Assembly (NCBI RefSeq): GCF_001625215.2
Contig: NC_030388.2
Coordinates: 26,524,558-26,588,557 of the forward strand
Length of the DNA: 64,000 nucleotides
Reading direction: 5' to 3'
Source of the DNA: Daucus carota subsp. sativus
Taxonomy: Eukaryota > Streptophyta > Magnoliopsida > Apiales > Apiaceae
Below are positions 23,143 to 33,758 of this stretch, one piece after another (position 1 is the stretch's first letter; every line of letters begins with the position of its first letter). Under the pieces are notes generated by a model. The model saw nothing but the letters and a program-made list of their open reading frames with translations, was not told the origin of the DNA and did no database searches. The translations under genes and the position numbers were made by a program.

Positions 23143-24654
23143 TGTTATGGCCAGATTTGGCCCTGGTAATCTTATAGAAGGCGCGCCCTTTTCGGAGGTA
23201 ATTCCGAGGGCGCGGCCTCCTGGCAGGGGGGAGCATGTCAGTGGAGTATCTTGAATAGCCATGGGAAGAAGACCAAGGGCGCGCCCTTGGCGGGGTGATC
23301 TCGTGGGCGCGGCCTTCGGATATTAGAAGACATGTCTGACCTGTTGAGACGACTCATGGGACAAGACATCGAAGATGAAGGGCGCGCCCTCAGGGGTCGC
23401 GCCCACATGTGGACGCATTGAATGAGAGGGCGTACCCCTTGGAGGTGTAACCTCTATGAGAGGGCGTAGCCCTCGGAAGGCTTGGCCTATGTGATAGGGC
23501 GCGGCCCTCGGAGGTGTGACCTCTTTGAGAGGGCGTACCCCTTGGAGGTGTAACCTCTATGGGAGGTGTGACCTCTATGAGAGGCTTGAACTCAATGAGA
23601 GGGCGTAGCCTTTGGAGGTGTAACCTCTATGAGAGGCTTGACCATATTTGGCCACATTTGGTCACGTGAATTGGGAGAGGGCGCGCCCTCCGCGGGTAAT
23701 CCGGGAGGCGCGGCCCTTTGTCTCAAGAGCACGATGTCACGTGTCTGAAGTGTGAAGAGAATGAGGAACAAGGATCAAGGGCGCGCCCTCCGTGGTCGCG
23801 CCCACAGGTGATGAATATGTGTGAGGTTGAGTGAGTCTCGACGACGACCCTTCCGAGGGATACGAAGACCTACCCTTCCGAGGGATATGAAGACTAGTGC
23901 CAGAGCTCATCTGGTAGTTATCAGGCTCATCTGGTAGTTCCCGGGTTACGTCCGGGCATGATCTATAATCCCCAGTCCTGCTATCTGCCGGGTTGTCCTC
24001 GTGCGGGGGCCTGGGGTGATCATGGTTGTAGAAGGCCCTCAGGGGTAACACGAAGGCCGATCATATGTCCGGGTCCTGTATTCTGGTGAGTTAGTCCTCA
24101 TTGGGGGACTGGGACGATCGTGTAACTTGGCTCCTCAATTGTCTTATCTCTTAGTGAGAACCTTCACTAGGGGGTAAGGACGCGTCCCTACGCCTCATGG
24201 AAGTGGTCACGACTCTGTCCGATGTCTCCTCCATGTTACGAAGAGTAGCGGTTAGTGTCACCTCTCGTAGTGGAGATGATGCCGTATCCGTGATGTACTT
24301 GGACTAGGATTCTAAGGTAGTTGTCTCAAGGCTTACTTCTAACTGGAGTAGAACTCTAAGTGATAAGTCTCCGACCCACGGTTGGTCTTATCCCCAAGAG
24401 GCCTAGTCCTGATCAAACTAGGAGTCTTGGTTCTATAGAACTACGTACGGCTTGATCCCCTATATAAAGGGGTACGTAGGCACATCAAGGGGATATATCG
24501 AGAGTTGTGAGAACGAGAGCAGAAATATATTCCCTTGATCTCAGCCACCCTCAAACAAACAACCACCACTCTCCGGCGACCAAAACCACCGTCACGGATC
24601 TTGATTCCGGCCATGAACCTCATCTTTGTTGATTACCAAATTCCTCTATCAACA
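23143..24654 (+). repeat. 3' LTR of the retrotransposon (1512 bp)
   Basis: Copy of 19026-20541, lacking four bases near 23764. Its TATA box (24461-24470) points toward the F-box gene at 26453, antisense to it. Confidence 0.92.
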
Positions 24655-24659
24655 AGTTA

Positions 24660-26448
24660 TAAACACATTTGCCACAATTCTGCCCGACTCTTCCTTTCCC
24701 TTAAATGACCCTGCAAAAGATTGCCAATGTCAGTCTAATAAGCACTTGATAACATTTGTGAACTGTAGCAAAGTTCTTTAGAGAACCATATTTCACCTAG
24801 GCATTGCATTATATTACTAAAAGATGAAACATAAATAATTGTGGCTCTTTCATTGGCAGAAATAGCGGCTTCTTTAAGTAGAAGTCCAGTTGAGAAGCTC
24901 AATCACCGTATGGGAAAAAAAGCATACCACTCTTTATGGGTTTTAGAAACCAGAATTGAGAAGCTTGAAGTTGTAGCTTTTTTTCTTATGCTTCTCACCT
25001 TTTTGACCTGCTGTTCTGCATTAATATGCCCACACTCTCTTTCTGTTTATTTTATCCAGCTTTAACTTGTTATTCTAATTGCTTTAGTTTTAGTTTCATT
25101 AGTTGGAAAACGATAAATGTATTGCACTAGCAAGAAACAGTATCATGTGAATTGTGTCTCTGGCCCCTGTTGGTTCTTATGTAATTGCATTTTAAGCGAG
25201 TTTCTTAGCAAGTTTATCTATTATCAATCCAAATTCTTTTAAAAATAATATTATAATGTACCAAACACTGCACGAACTTATAAGTCAAATTATCCAAACA
25301 ATAAAAGAAACTTATAAGTTCAAGTAACCAAACACTTAAATTAATGTATGACAAATTAACAATGAGATGAGAATAGTATTATTATTGTTATACACACGCA
25401 CTAACAAAATCTCCTTTACAAGTCCTAAACAATGAGTAGAATACAATACAAGATGAAAATCTTACAAATATTCCTCTATTGGATAAATTGAATTTCCTTT
25501 TCTTAGTTAGACTAGCTGGTAAAAGCAAAAATATAATAACAATAATCAAAAAAATTCTGCAAGATAACGGTAACATGGTAGATCCACAAAAAAACCAGGG
25601 TGATGGATCCATACATCACACGTACTAGAGTGTCTGATATACTATAAATGCCGATATCACAGAGGATACTAAATCTTCAACATTTTTCCTGTTTTAGGAT
25701 TTAGAACACAATGAGAATATATTGGGATGACAGTATTATGTTTATAATTACTGCAGGGCCTGATAAAGGAACAATGTATGTAAGTTAACACATTAGAATG
25801 GGAGCACAGATATCACTGAGACAATGACATTGATGAAAGTTCTGATTTATATTACAGGGGGGAAAGTATTCTAGTGACAAGCACATTGTAACGGACAAGT
25901 CAAAGTGTCCAAGCTACACGCAATCTAGCTAAGATATTGAAATGAAAGATGCCAAGGGGATCAAGCATTGAATCCTAATAACGCAAACAGGGTAGGAGCA
26001 TATTAACAATGTTTGTCGAAAATATTGAGTAAACACAAGGCAACCATCTGTGATTCTATTTTTAAGTATGCTAATAATCAGATACTCAAAAACTACTATT
26101 AATAACTAAGACTAGAGAGCAAAGAGGGTGTTGATATATGTCTAAGAAGTTGGAAAGTGCCTATATACTGCAACTAGTCTGCAAGTAATGGTAATAACTA
26201 TATATGTAAGTACGTCGTCCATCAACTCTAACTTGATCCACAAACTTAAGTTAGCCAAGTGAGATTACAGGAGCAGAGATATCACTTATCCAAACAATGT
26301 ATGTAAGTTCACTTGTTTAAATAATTAGAGTGAATTAGGAAGTATATATACAATGAAACTACACTTGCCAAAAAAAATAAACTCGAAAAATAAACAAACA
26401 ATAATTCTACGAAATGGAGCATTCTTACACAATATTAGAGTTACTTAC
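24660..26448 (-). other. 3'UTR exon remainder and long 3'UTR intron of the F-box gene at 26453
   Basis: Minus-strand donor GTAAGT at 26448, four or five bases after the stop codon; acceptor CTTTTGCAG ending at 24711; intron 24711-26448 (1738 bp). The exon begins GGTCATTTAAGGG at 24710 and is cut about 50 bp later by the LTR element. The intron is AT-rich with no gene seen and matches 30890-32320. Inferred from splice consensus and conservation, not from transcripts. Confidence 0.55.
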
Positions 26449-26452
26449 GACT

Positions 26453-27526
26453 TCATTCTTGTGATTGAAACCCCTCAAGGGAAACAAGGCTCTGAGTGAA
26501 CTTGGCAACTGACTTGACATCGGTGAGATGAGCTGGGAAAGGAAGCTTCTTAGTCGTTTTCTTTGTGTAGTTGTAAAATTTGTATCCAAAAACAAAATTG
26601 AGTCCAAGAAAGTGTTGAGCGCCCAAATAAAGATACGTCCGATCCAACTCCAAATCCATTTCAAGATTGAACTTTTTAATCCACAAGCCATCATCATCTA
26701 ACATCCAAAGACTCATAACTGATTCATCCCCAGCAGATTCATATACCATAGCCACAGAACCTTCAAAATCCAAAATCTTAGACTTCTTTATCCTTTTCTG
26801 TTCCACGTAATCAGGAAACGGTAACACCACAATTTCTCCAAACAAATCATTCCGCAAATCAAACGGCAATAGCTCACCCTCCCCTTCCATGTACAACTTC
26901 CCACTAATATCAGGACCACAGAATCTCTTCAGCTTATGCCAAAAAGACATTTTAATAGTATCCGGAGTACGAATCATTTTCCAGGTATCAGCATTTGCGG
27001 AATACAACTGTGCTTCTGAGAAGTTACCCATGTTAATAATAGAACCCCATGTGTTACGGACAACCTTTGTTACAATCCTAAGAATCTTGTAGTCATTTCC
27101 AACAGAATCAAACCCAAACCCTAGACAAACCCCGACTTGATTGATTTCATAGTTGGGGGCATAAAGCATCTTATACTGTCTAGTACATGGATTCCAAATA
27201 CAAATATCATAGCTACTTTCATTGGAAAGACAAACAAGACCATTACAAGAACGCATGTAATAAACCATACCCTCAAGACGTGATGGCAATTTAAGCTCAA
27301 CTGATTCTTCAACAGTGTCCATGGAGAAAACCCTCCAATAATAAGAGGCTTTGAGCACGGATGCTTGTTTGTTCCTGGAATTGGCAAGGTGGGCTTCAAC
27401 AAACTGTGGGCTTGTTATGATGGACAGCCAGGTTTTGCAGACTGATTTGAAGCGGAGAAGTGATATTACAGGAAGATGGGAAAGTATGAGAAAAACCATC
27501 TCTTCGGAGAAATAATTAGTCGCCAT
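26453..27526 (-). CDS. F-box/FBA protein, intact (357 aa)
   Basis: A single open exon from the ATG at 27526 (MATNYFSEEMVFLILSHLP) to SLEGFQSQE. The F-box spans residues 6-48 (FKSVCKTWLSIITSPQFVEA). The FBA_1 region follows with RSCNGLVCLSNE, IWNPCTRQYKMLYAPNY, LGFGFDSVGNDYKILRIV, QLYSANADTWKMI, SGKLYMEGEGELLPFDLRND, MVYESAGDESVMSLWMLDDD and the PFPAHLTDVKSVAKF tail. The length is normal for plant F-box/FBA proteins (350-400 aa). Likely role: specificity subunit of a cytosolic/nuclear SCF E3 ligase; substrate unknown. Residues from about 164 to the end are identical to the gene at 32325, while the first 163 differ at 12 places. An LTR retrotransposon interrupts its 3'UTR exon, which may alter mRNA 3' ends. 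Confidence 0.9.
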   Translation of the reverse strand: MATNYFSEEMVFLILSHLPVISLLRFKSVCKTWLSIITSPQFVEAHLANSRNKQASVLKASYYWRVFSMDTVEESVELKLPSRLEGMVYYMRSCNGLVCLSNESSYDICIWNPCTRQYKMLYAPNYEINQVGVCLGFGFDSVGNDYKILRIVTKVVRNTWGSIINMGNFSEAQLYSANADTWKMIRTPDTIKMSFWHKLKRFCGPDISGKLYMEGEGELLPFDLRNDLFGEIVVLPFPDYVEQKRIKKSKILDFEGSVAMVYESAGDESVMSLWMLDDDGLWIKKFNLEMDLELDRTYLYLGAQHFLGLNFVFGYKFYNYTKKTTKKLPFPAHLTDVKSVAKFTQSLVSLEGFQSQE

Positions 27527-27569
27527 TGAGCCCTAGGATGTTGTGTGTATTATATAACATTCAAATGTG

Positions 27570-27835
27570 CATCAGAAAGATAAACAAGACCATTACAAGA
27601 ATGAAAATAACGAACCATACTCTTACAGCATGATGACAATTTGAACACTATTAACGGCCGGTGTACTTATTTTCTCTTGGAATTAAGGTGGACTTCAACA
27701 AACTGAGGGTTTGTTATATATAAAGAATAGATAGGTTTTACAAACTCAAAGCTGAAGGTGATATCACAAGAAGATATGAATGTCGAATATTATTTCTTCA
27801 CATAAATAATAGATAGATCTTTTACTCCTTATTCA
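27570..27835 (-). pseudogene. F-box gene fragment (decayed)
   Basis: Minus-strand remnants of the F-box end of an array gene: equivalents of the segment around RSCNGLVCLS, the linker and ITxPQFVEVHL are recognisable with deletions and frame breaks. A degraded promoter-like stretch (gaaccctaatatatatatcc) follows at about 27880-27900. It shares flanking sequence with the fragment at 11672-11900. Confidence 0.65.
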
Positions 27836-28307
27836 GCTGTAATGATGATGATAAAGTTGCGTTTTAGGGTTCCCGTTATCGAACCCTAATATATATATCC
27901 GTTGTATTTATTCTTACAAATTCTGTAAATTATTTTAAGCTTTCTTTTCAAAAGGTTTATCAAAGAGTTTAAAATTATTAAGAAAATTATATACAAAAAT
28001 TTCAACCTATTTTACAACAAAGCAGGGTGTACTTCGTAGACTCAATGACAAGGCATTAGACTAACCCCCTTGTGCTCTCTACATTACACAAATTTACGAA
28101 ACAAACAAGCTGGTCCTATTATAAACACATTTGCAGCAATTATGCTGGACTCTTCCTTTCCCAGATATGACCCTGCAAAAGATTACAAGAATGTCAGTCT
28201 AAGAATATCTGATAACATTTGGAAAAAATGAACTCGAAAAGAAAACAAACGATAATTCTATGGAATTGAGCATTCTTTCTTTCACAATATCAAAGTTACT
28301 TACCACT

Positions 28308-29396
28308 TCACGCTTGTGATTCAAACCCCTCAAGAGAGACAAGGCTCTCAGTGAACTTGGCAACCGACTTGACATCGGTGAGATGAGCGGGGAAAGGAAG
28401 CTTCTTAGTGGTTTTCTTCTTGTAGTTGTAAAATTTGTATCCAAAAATAAAATTAAGTCCAAGAAAGTGTTGGGCGCCCAAATAAAGATACATCCGATCC
28501 AACTCTAAATCCGTTTCAAGATTGAACTTTTTAATCCACAAGCCAGCATCATCTAACATCCAAAGACTAAGGACTGATTCATCCCCAGCTGCAGATTCAT
28601 ATACCATAGCCAGAGAACCTTCAAAATCCAAAATTTTGGACTTCTTTATCCTTTTCTGTTCCACGTTATAATCAAGAAACGGTAATACTACAAGTTCTCC
28701 AAACACATCGTTGCGCAAATCAAACGGCAATAGCCCACCCTCACCTTCCAAATACAACTTCCCACTAATATCAGGACCACAGGATCTCTTCAGCCTATTC
28801 CAAAAAGATATTCTAATAGTATCCGGAATACGAATCTTTTTCCAAGTATCAGCCTTTGCGGAATACAACTGTGCTTCTGGTTTAAGATTCATGCTAACAA
28901 TAAAACCTCGTAAGTCACGGACAACCTTTGTTACAATCCAAAGAATCTTGTAGTCGTTTCCAATAGAATCAAAACCAAACCCTAGACAATGCCTTACACC
29001 AAATGCATAGTTGGGCACAGAAAGCATCTTATACTGTCTAGTACACGGATTCCAAATACATATACTATCATAACAATCATTAGAAAGACAAACAAGACCA
29101 TTACAAGAACGCATGTAACGAACCTTACCCTCCCAATGTGATGGCAGTTTAAGCTCAACTGAATCTTCCACAGTGTCCATGGAGAGAACCCTCCAATCAT
29201 AAGAGGCTTTGAGCACAGATGCTTGTTTCTTCTAGGAATTAGCCAGCTGGGCTTTAACAAACTGTGGGCTTTCTATGATAGATAGCCAGGTTTTGCACAC
29301 AGATTTGCAGCGTAGAAGTGATATTACAGGAAGATAGGAAAGTATGAGGAACACCATCTCTTCGGATAAATAATTATTACATCTTTTAGTGGCCAT
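28308..29396 (-). pseudogene. F-box/FBA gene with nonsense codon 55
   Basis: Full-length relative of the genes at 1-758 and 15633. The ATG is complementary to 29394-29396. Codon 55, at the end of the F-box, is TAG (29232-29234) where the paralogues have AAG (lysine in NSKKKQ). Downstream the frame is open to 28308, encoding the whole FBA region: RYMRSCNGLVCLSND, WNPCTRQYKML, FGFDSIGNDYKILWIV, SGKLYLEGEGGLLPFDLRND, SLWMLDDAGLWIKKFNLE and SLEGFESQA. The next in-frame ATG lies after the F-box. Promoter, TATA and 3'UTR intron are intact, so this looks like a recent loss, or possibly a sequencing error or allele. Confidence 0.8.
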
Positions 29397-30889
29397 TGAG
29401 CACAAGAAATGATTATGAGAATAATAAAGTTGCGTTTTGGTGTTCAGATAGAGGTGGTAAGAAGAGGGGTGCGAGACTAGGCATTCTGAACCCTATTATA
29501 TATATACCCGCTGTACCCTACACAGCGAACAGACGCCTCCCTCTATTTCTTCACTTCGCGACTCTTCGCGTAAATTCTTTTTCTTTATCAGGGAAAACGT
29601 CATCAATCTGCCTAAACAAATCTGCGGGAATAATAATTTTTGCCATAACAAGAATTTATTTCTAAAAAAGTTTTAAATTACTAATTCTGCCGGTTAAATA
29701 TTCTTTTTCAAATTTTCTTTTTATGAATTAAAATATTATACTTATAATTTTATTCACAAAAGTAAAAATTTCAAATAGGTGATTAAATTACTTAAAAGTA
29801 CATGAAAAAAAGTTAGGAGACTAACATACCCACAAAAAGAATAATTAATATTTGGTCACATTTCTTTGATTAGATATATTTTTTGAAAATGTGAAATAAT
29901 TAGAGCATGTATCAATTCATAGTAGAATATCTTAATGGTATTTGATAAAATAATGAAGTCTTAAATATAAAAACAATTTTTACATTAATTTCTTGAAATA
30001 ATTAAGTAAAGTATTATGTTTATTATAATTCCTGAAAATTTAATATTAATGTTATTGATATCGAGTAAGCATTATTCTGATTGGACAATTTTTTTTTAAA
30101 AAAAATCAGTTCAAGGATCAATTCAAAAAAACATATGTTATTTTACCATCATAACTTGTTTTAAGATTATAAACAATAAGATAATTAATTCTTTTAGAGT
30201 GTAAAAGAATTGGGGCGTACCTTCAAAAATAAAAATCTCCTGCAAATTCCTTTCAAAAATATGTTTTTAGATCAATTGAACTTTAAAAATTACAATTTAA
30301 AACTTCTCCGATCTAATATGCAACTCCATTTTTATTATATTTTTCTCAATTGATTTGAGAAGTAATTCCCTTTTGTAAATCGTAACTTTCAAAAATGAAA
30401 CTTAAAAACAGAAATTTGAATATATATTTCAGAAAACCATTTTTTCGAAACCAAGTTAAAAGTGTAGGGTGTTTCTTTATAATTTCCCTAAATAATACTG
30501 TCAAACAAGCCCGAAATCCGTTTGCTTGCTTTGGATAGCATTTTCAAGTCAAATAATTAAACGAATGGGAAAAGTCATATCTAGAAGCACATAAGCAACT
30601 ATATATATTCAAGCTTCACTACCATAAAATCCACAGCATGCAGATGAAAAAGGAGAAGCAACTTTTACCTATCCGTCTAAACATAATAATTTTTAGCAAC
30701 CAACAAATCCATCCATTATACCTAGAACCTAAACTTACAAAGCAGGGTGTACTTGGTACTCAATGACAAGGCATTAGACTAAATTCACTTGTGCCATCTA
30801 CATGCACAATTTACAAAACAAACAAGCTGGTCCAGTTATAAACACATTTGCCACAATTCTGCCCGACTCTTCCTTTCCCTTAAATGACC
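29397..30889. other. Promoter of 28308-29396 and spacer, then 3'UTR exon region of the gene at 32325
   Basis: Matches 16340-17240 plus 18379-19020 and 24655-24710 in the sister module, but without the CACTA-like or LTR insertions. It thus shows the pre-insertion state of both sites. No other gene seen. Confidence 0.7.
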
Positions 30890-32320
30890 CTGCAAAAGAT
30901 TGCCAATGTCAGTCTAATAAGCACTTGATAACATTTGTGAACTGTCGCAAAATTCTTTAGAGAACCATATTTCACCTTGGCATTGCATTATATTACAAAA
31001 AGATGAAACATAAATAATTGTGGCTCTTTAATTGGTAGAAGTAGCGGCTTCTTTAAGTGTAGAAGTCCAGTACACCCTTTCTGTTTATTTTATCCAACTT
31101 TAACTTGTTATGCTAATTGCTTTTGTTTTAGTTTCATTAGTTGGAAAATGGTGAATGTATTGCACTTGCAAGAAACAGTATCATGTGACTTGTGTCTCTG
31201 GATTTTAAACGAATTTCTTAGCAAGTTTATCTATTATCAATTCAAACTCTTTTAAAAATTATATTATAATGTACCAAACACTGCACGAACTTATAAGTCA
31301 AATTATCCAAACACTAAAAAAAACTTACAAGTTCAAGTAACCAAACACTTAAATTAATGTTTGACAAATTAACAATGAGTTGAGAATAGTATTATTATTA
31401 TTACACACGCACTAACAAAATCTCCTTCACAAGTCCTGAACAATGAGTAGAATACAATACAAGATGAATATCTTACCTATATTCCTCTATTGAATAAATT
31501 GAATTTCCTTTTCTTAGTTAGACTAGCTGGTAAAAGCAAAAATATAATAACAAATCTCAAAAAAATTCTGCAAGATAACGGTAACATGGTAGATCCACAA
31601 AAAACCAGGGTAATGGATCCATACATCACAGGTACTAGAGTGTCTGATATACTATAAATGCCGATATCACAGAGCATACTCAATCTTCAACATTTTTCCT
31701 GTTTTAGGAATTAGAACACAGTGAGAATATATTGGGATGACAGTATTATGTTTATAATTACTGCAGGGCCTGATAAAGAACAATGTATGTAAGTTGACAC
31801 ATACACGCAATCTAGCTAAGATATTGAAATGAAAGATGCCAAGGGGATCAACCATTAAATCCTAATAAAGCAGGGTAGGAGCATATTGACAATGTTTGTG
31901 GAAAAAATTGAGTAAACACAAGGCAACCATCTGTGATTCTTTTTTTAAGTATACTAATAATCAGATACTCAAAAACTACTATTAATAACTAAGACTAGAG
32001 AGCAAAGAGGGTGTTGATATATGTCTAAGAAGTTGGAAAGTGCCTATATACTGCAAGTACTGGTAATAACTATATATGTAAGGACGTCGTCCATCAACTC
32101 TAACTTGATCCACAAATCTAAGTTAGCCAAGTGAGATTACAGGAGCAGAGATATCACTTATCCAAACAATGTATGTAAGTTCACTTGTTTAAATAATTAG
32201 AGTGAATTAGGAAGTATATATACAATGAAACTACACTTACCAAAAAAAATAAACTCGAAAAATAAACAAACAATAATTCTACAAAATGGAGCATTCTTAC
32301 ACAATATTAGAGTTACTTGC
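30890..32320 (-). other. Inferred 3'UTR intron of the F-box gene at 32325, with GC donor
   Basis: The minus-strand acceptor CTTTTGCAG ends at 30890. The donor position equivalent to GTAAGT in the sister gene reads GCAAGT here (32320-32319 = GC). Length 1431 bp; matches 24711-26448 with deletions. No gene seen inside. Confidence 0.5.
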
Positions 32321-32324
32321 GACT

Positions 32325-33398
32325 TCATTCTTGTGATTGAAACCCCTCAAGGGAAACAAGGCTCTGAGTGAACTTGGCAACTGACTTGACATCGGTGAGA
32401 TGAGCTGGGAAAGGAAGCTTCTTAGTCGTTTTCTTTGTGTAGTTGTAAAATTTGTATCCAAAAACAAAATTGAGTCCAAGAAAGTGTTGAGCGCCCAAAT
32501 AAAGATACGTCCGATCCAACTCCAAATCCATTTCAAGATTGAACTTTTTAATCCACAAGCCATCATCATCTAACATCCAAAGACTCATAACTGATTCATC
32601 CCCAGCAGATTCATATACCATAGCCACAGAACCTTCAAAATCCAAAATCTTAGACTTCTTTATCCTTTTCTGTTCCACGTAATCAGGAAACGGTAACACC
32701 ACAATTTCTCCAAACAAATCATTCCGCAAATCAAACGGCAATAGCTCACCCTCCCCTTCCATATACAACTTCCCACTAATATCAGGACCACAGAATCTCT
32801 TCAGCTTATGCCAAAAAGACATTTTAATAGTATCCGGAGTACGAATCATTTTCCAGGTATCAGCATTTGCGGAATACAACTGTGCTTCTGAGAAGTTACC
32901 CATGTTAATAATAAAACCCCATGTGTTACGGGTAACCTTTGTTACAATCCTAAGAATCTTGTAGTCATTTCCAACAGAATCAAACCCAAACCCTAAACAA
33001 GCCCCGACATTATTTATTGAATAGTTGGGGGCATTAAGCATCTTATACTGTCTAGTACACGGATTCCAAATACAAATATCATAACTACTTTCATTGGAAA
33101 GACAAACAAGACCATTACAAGAACGCATGTAATAAACCATACCCTCAAGACGTGATGGCAATTTAAGCTCAACTGATTCTTCAACACTGTCCATGGAGAA
33201 AACCCCCCAATAATAAGAGGCTTTGAGCACGGATGCTTGTTTGTTCCTGGAATTGGCAAGGTGGGCTTCAACAAACTGTGGGCTTTTTATGATGGATAGC
33301 CAGGTTTTGCAGACTGATTTGAAGCGGAGAAGTGATATTACAGGAAGATAGGAAAGTATGAGAAAAATTATCTCTTCGGAGAAATAATTAGTCGCCAT
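32325..33398 (-). CDS. F-box/FBA protein, intact (357 aa)
   Basis: A single open exon from the ATG at 33398 (MATNYFSEEIIFLILSYLP) to SLEGFQSQE. The F-box is at residues 6-48 (FKSVCKTWLSIIKSPQFVEA), followed by an FBA_1 region with the same landmarks as the gene at 26453 (CNGLVCLSNE, NPCTRQYKMLNAPNY, GFGFDSVGNDYKIL, SGKLYMEGEGELLPFDL). The two proteins are identical from about residue 164 on. Variation is concentrated in the F-box and the first FBA segment. Likely an SCF substrate receptor of unknown target. A TATA-like TATATAGAG lies at 33452-33460, about 55 bp upstream of the ATG. Its 3'UTR intron has a GC donor. Confidence 0.9.
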   Translation of the reverse strand: MATNYFSEEIIFLILSYLPVISLLRFKSVCKTWLSIIKSPQFVEAHLANSRNKQASVLKASYYWGVFSMDSVEESVELKLPSRLEGMVYYMRSCNGLVCLSNESSYDICIWNPCTRQYKMLNAPNYSINNVGACLGFGFDSVGNDYKILRIVTKVTRNTWGFIINMGNFSEAQLYSANADTWKMIRTPDTIKMSFWHKLKRFCGPDISGKLYMEGEGELLPFDLRNDLFGEIVVLPFPDYVEQKRIKKSKILDFEGSVAMVYESAGDESVMSLWMLDDDGLWIKKFNLEMDLELDRTYLYLGAQHFLGLNFVFGYKFYNYTKKTTKKLPFPAHLTDVKSVAKFTQSLVSLEGFQSQE

Positions 33399-33451
33399 TG
33401 AGCCCTAGGAATGATGATGATAAAGTTGCGGTTCAGTGTTCCAGTTCTCAA

Positions 33452-33460
33452 CTCTATATA
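33452..33460 (-). promoter_or_regulatory. Putative TATA box of the gene at 32325-33398
   Basis: TATATAGAG on the minus strand, at the place equivalent to the TATATAATAG box of paralogues, but closer to the ATG because the 5'UTR is shorter. Confidence 0.5.
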
Positions 33461-33758
33461 CCCGATGTATCCTACATTCAAACGAACAGACACTCCCCCT
33501 ATTTCTTCACTCCCGACTCTTCGATAAATACACCAGAAAAACATGATTCAGAAATAAACAGGTACATTTTGCTTCGTATTAATAAAATCATTTGTTTGTC
33601 AAGAAAAAAAACAACAGCATTTTGTCGAACATTTATGAGAAGGATGTGGGGAATCTTAAACTCTTCATTTTTTTCGCGTATTTAATTTTTACTCTTTTTG
33701 GTTTTTTTTATATGTCACGTACCTTTAAGTGGGTTGACTGCATAGTAAAAATTATTAT
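33461..33758. other. Upstream region of the F-box gene at 32325
   Basis: AT-rich sequence between the promoter and the TIR element; no gene seen. Confidence 0.5.

Larger units (their letters stand above)
19021..24659 (+). mobile_element. Non-autonomous LTR retrotransposon, young, GC-rich, non-coding
   Basis: The two LTRs (19026-20541 and 23143-24654) begin TGTTATGGCC and end CTATCAACA. The element is bounded by a 5-bp target duplication AGTTA (19021-19025 and 24655-24659). A primer-binding-like site (ttggcgctagaagg) follows the 5' LTR and a purine-rich stretch (tttggggagt) precedes the 3' LTR. The 2.6-kb interior (20542-23142) has no gag, protease, RT or integrase, so it must be mobilised in trans, like LARD/TRIM-type elements. 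The only LTR difference I noticed is a 4-bp indel near 19647, so the insertion is recent. It lies inside the 3'UTR exon of the F-box gene at 26453, in opposite orientation. Confidence 0.92.
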
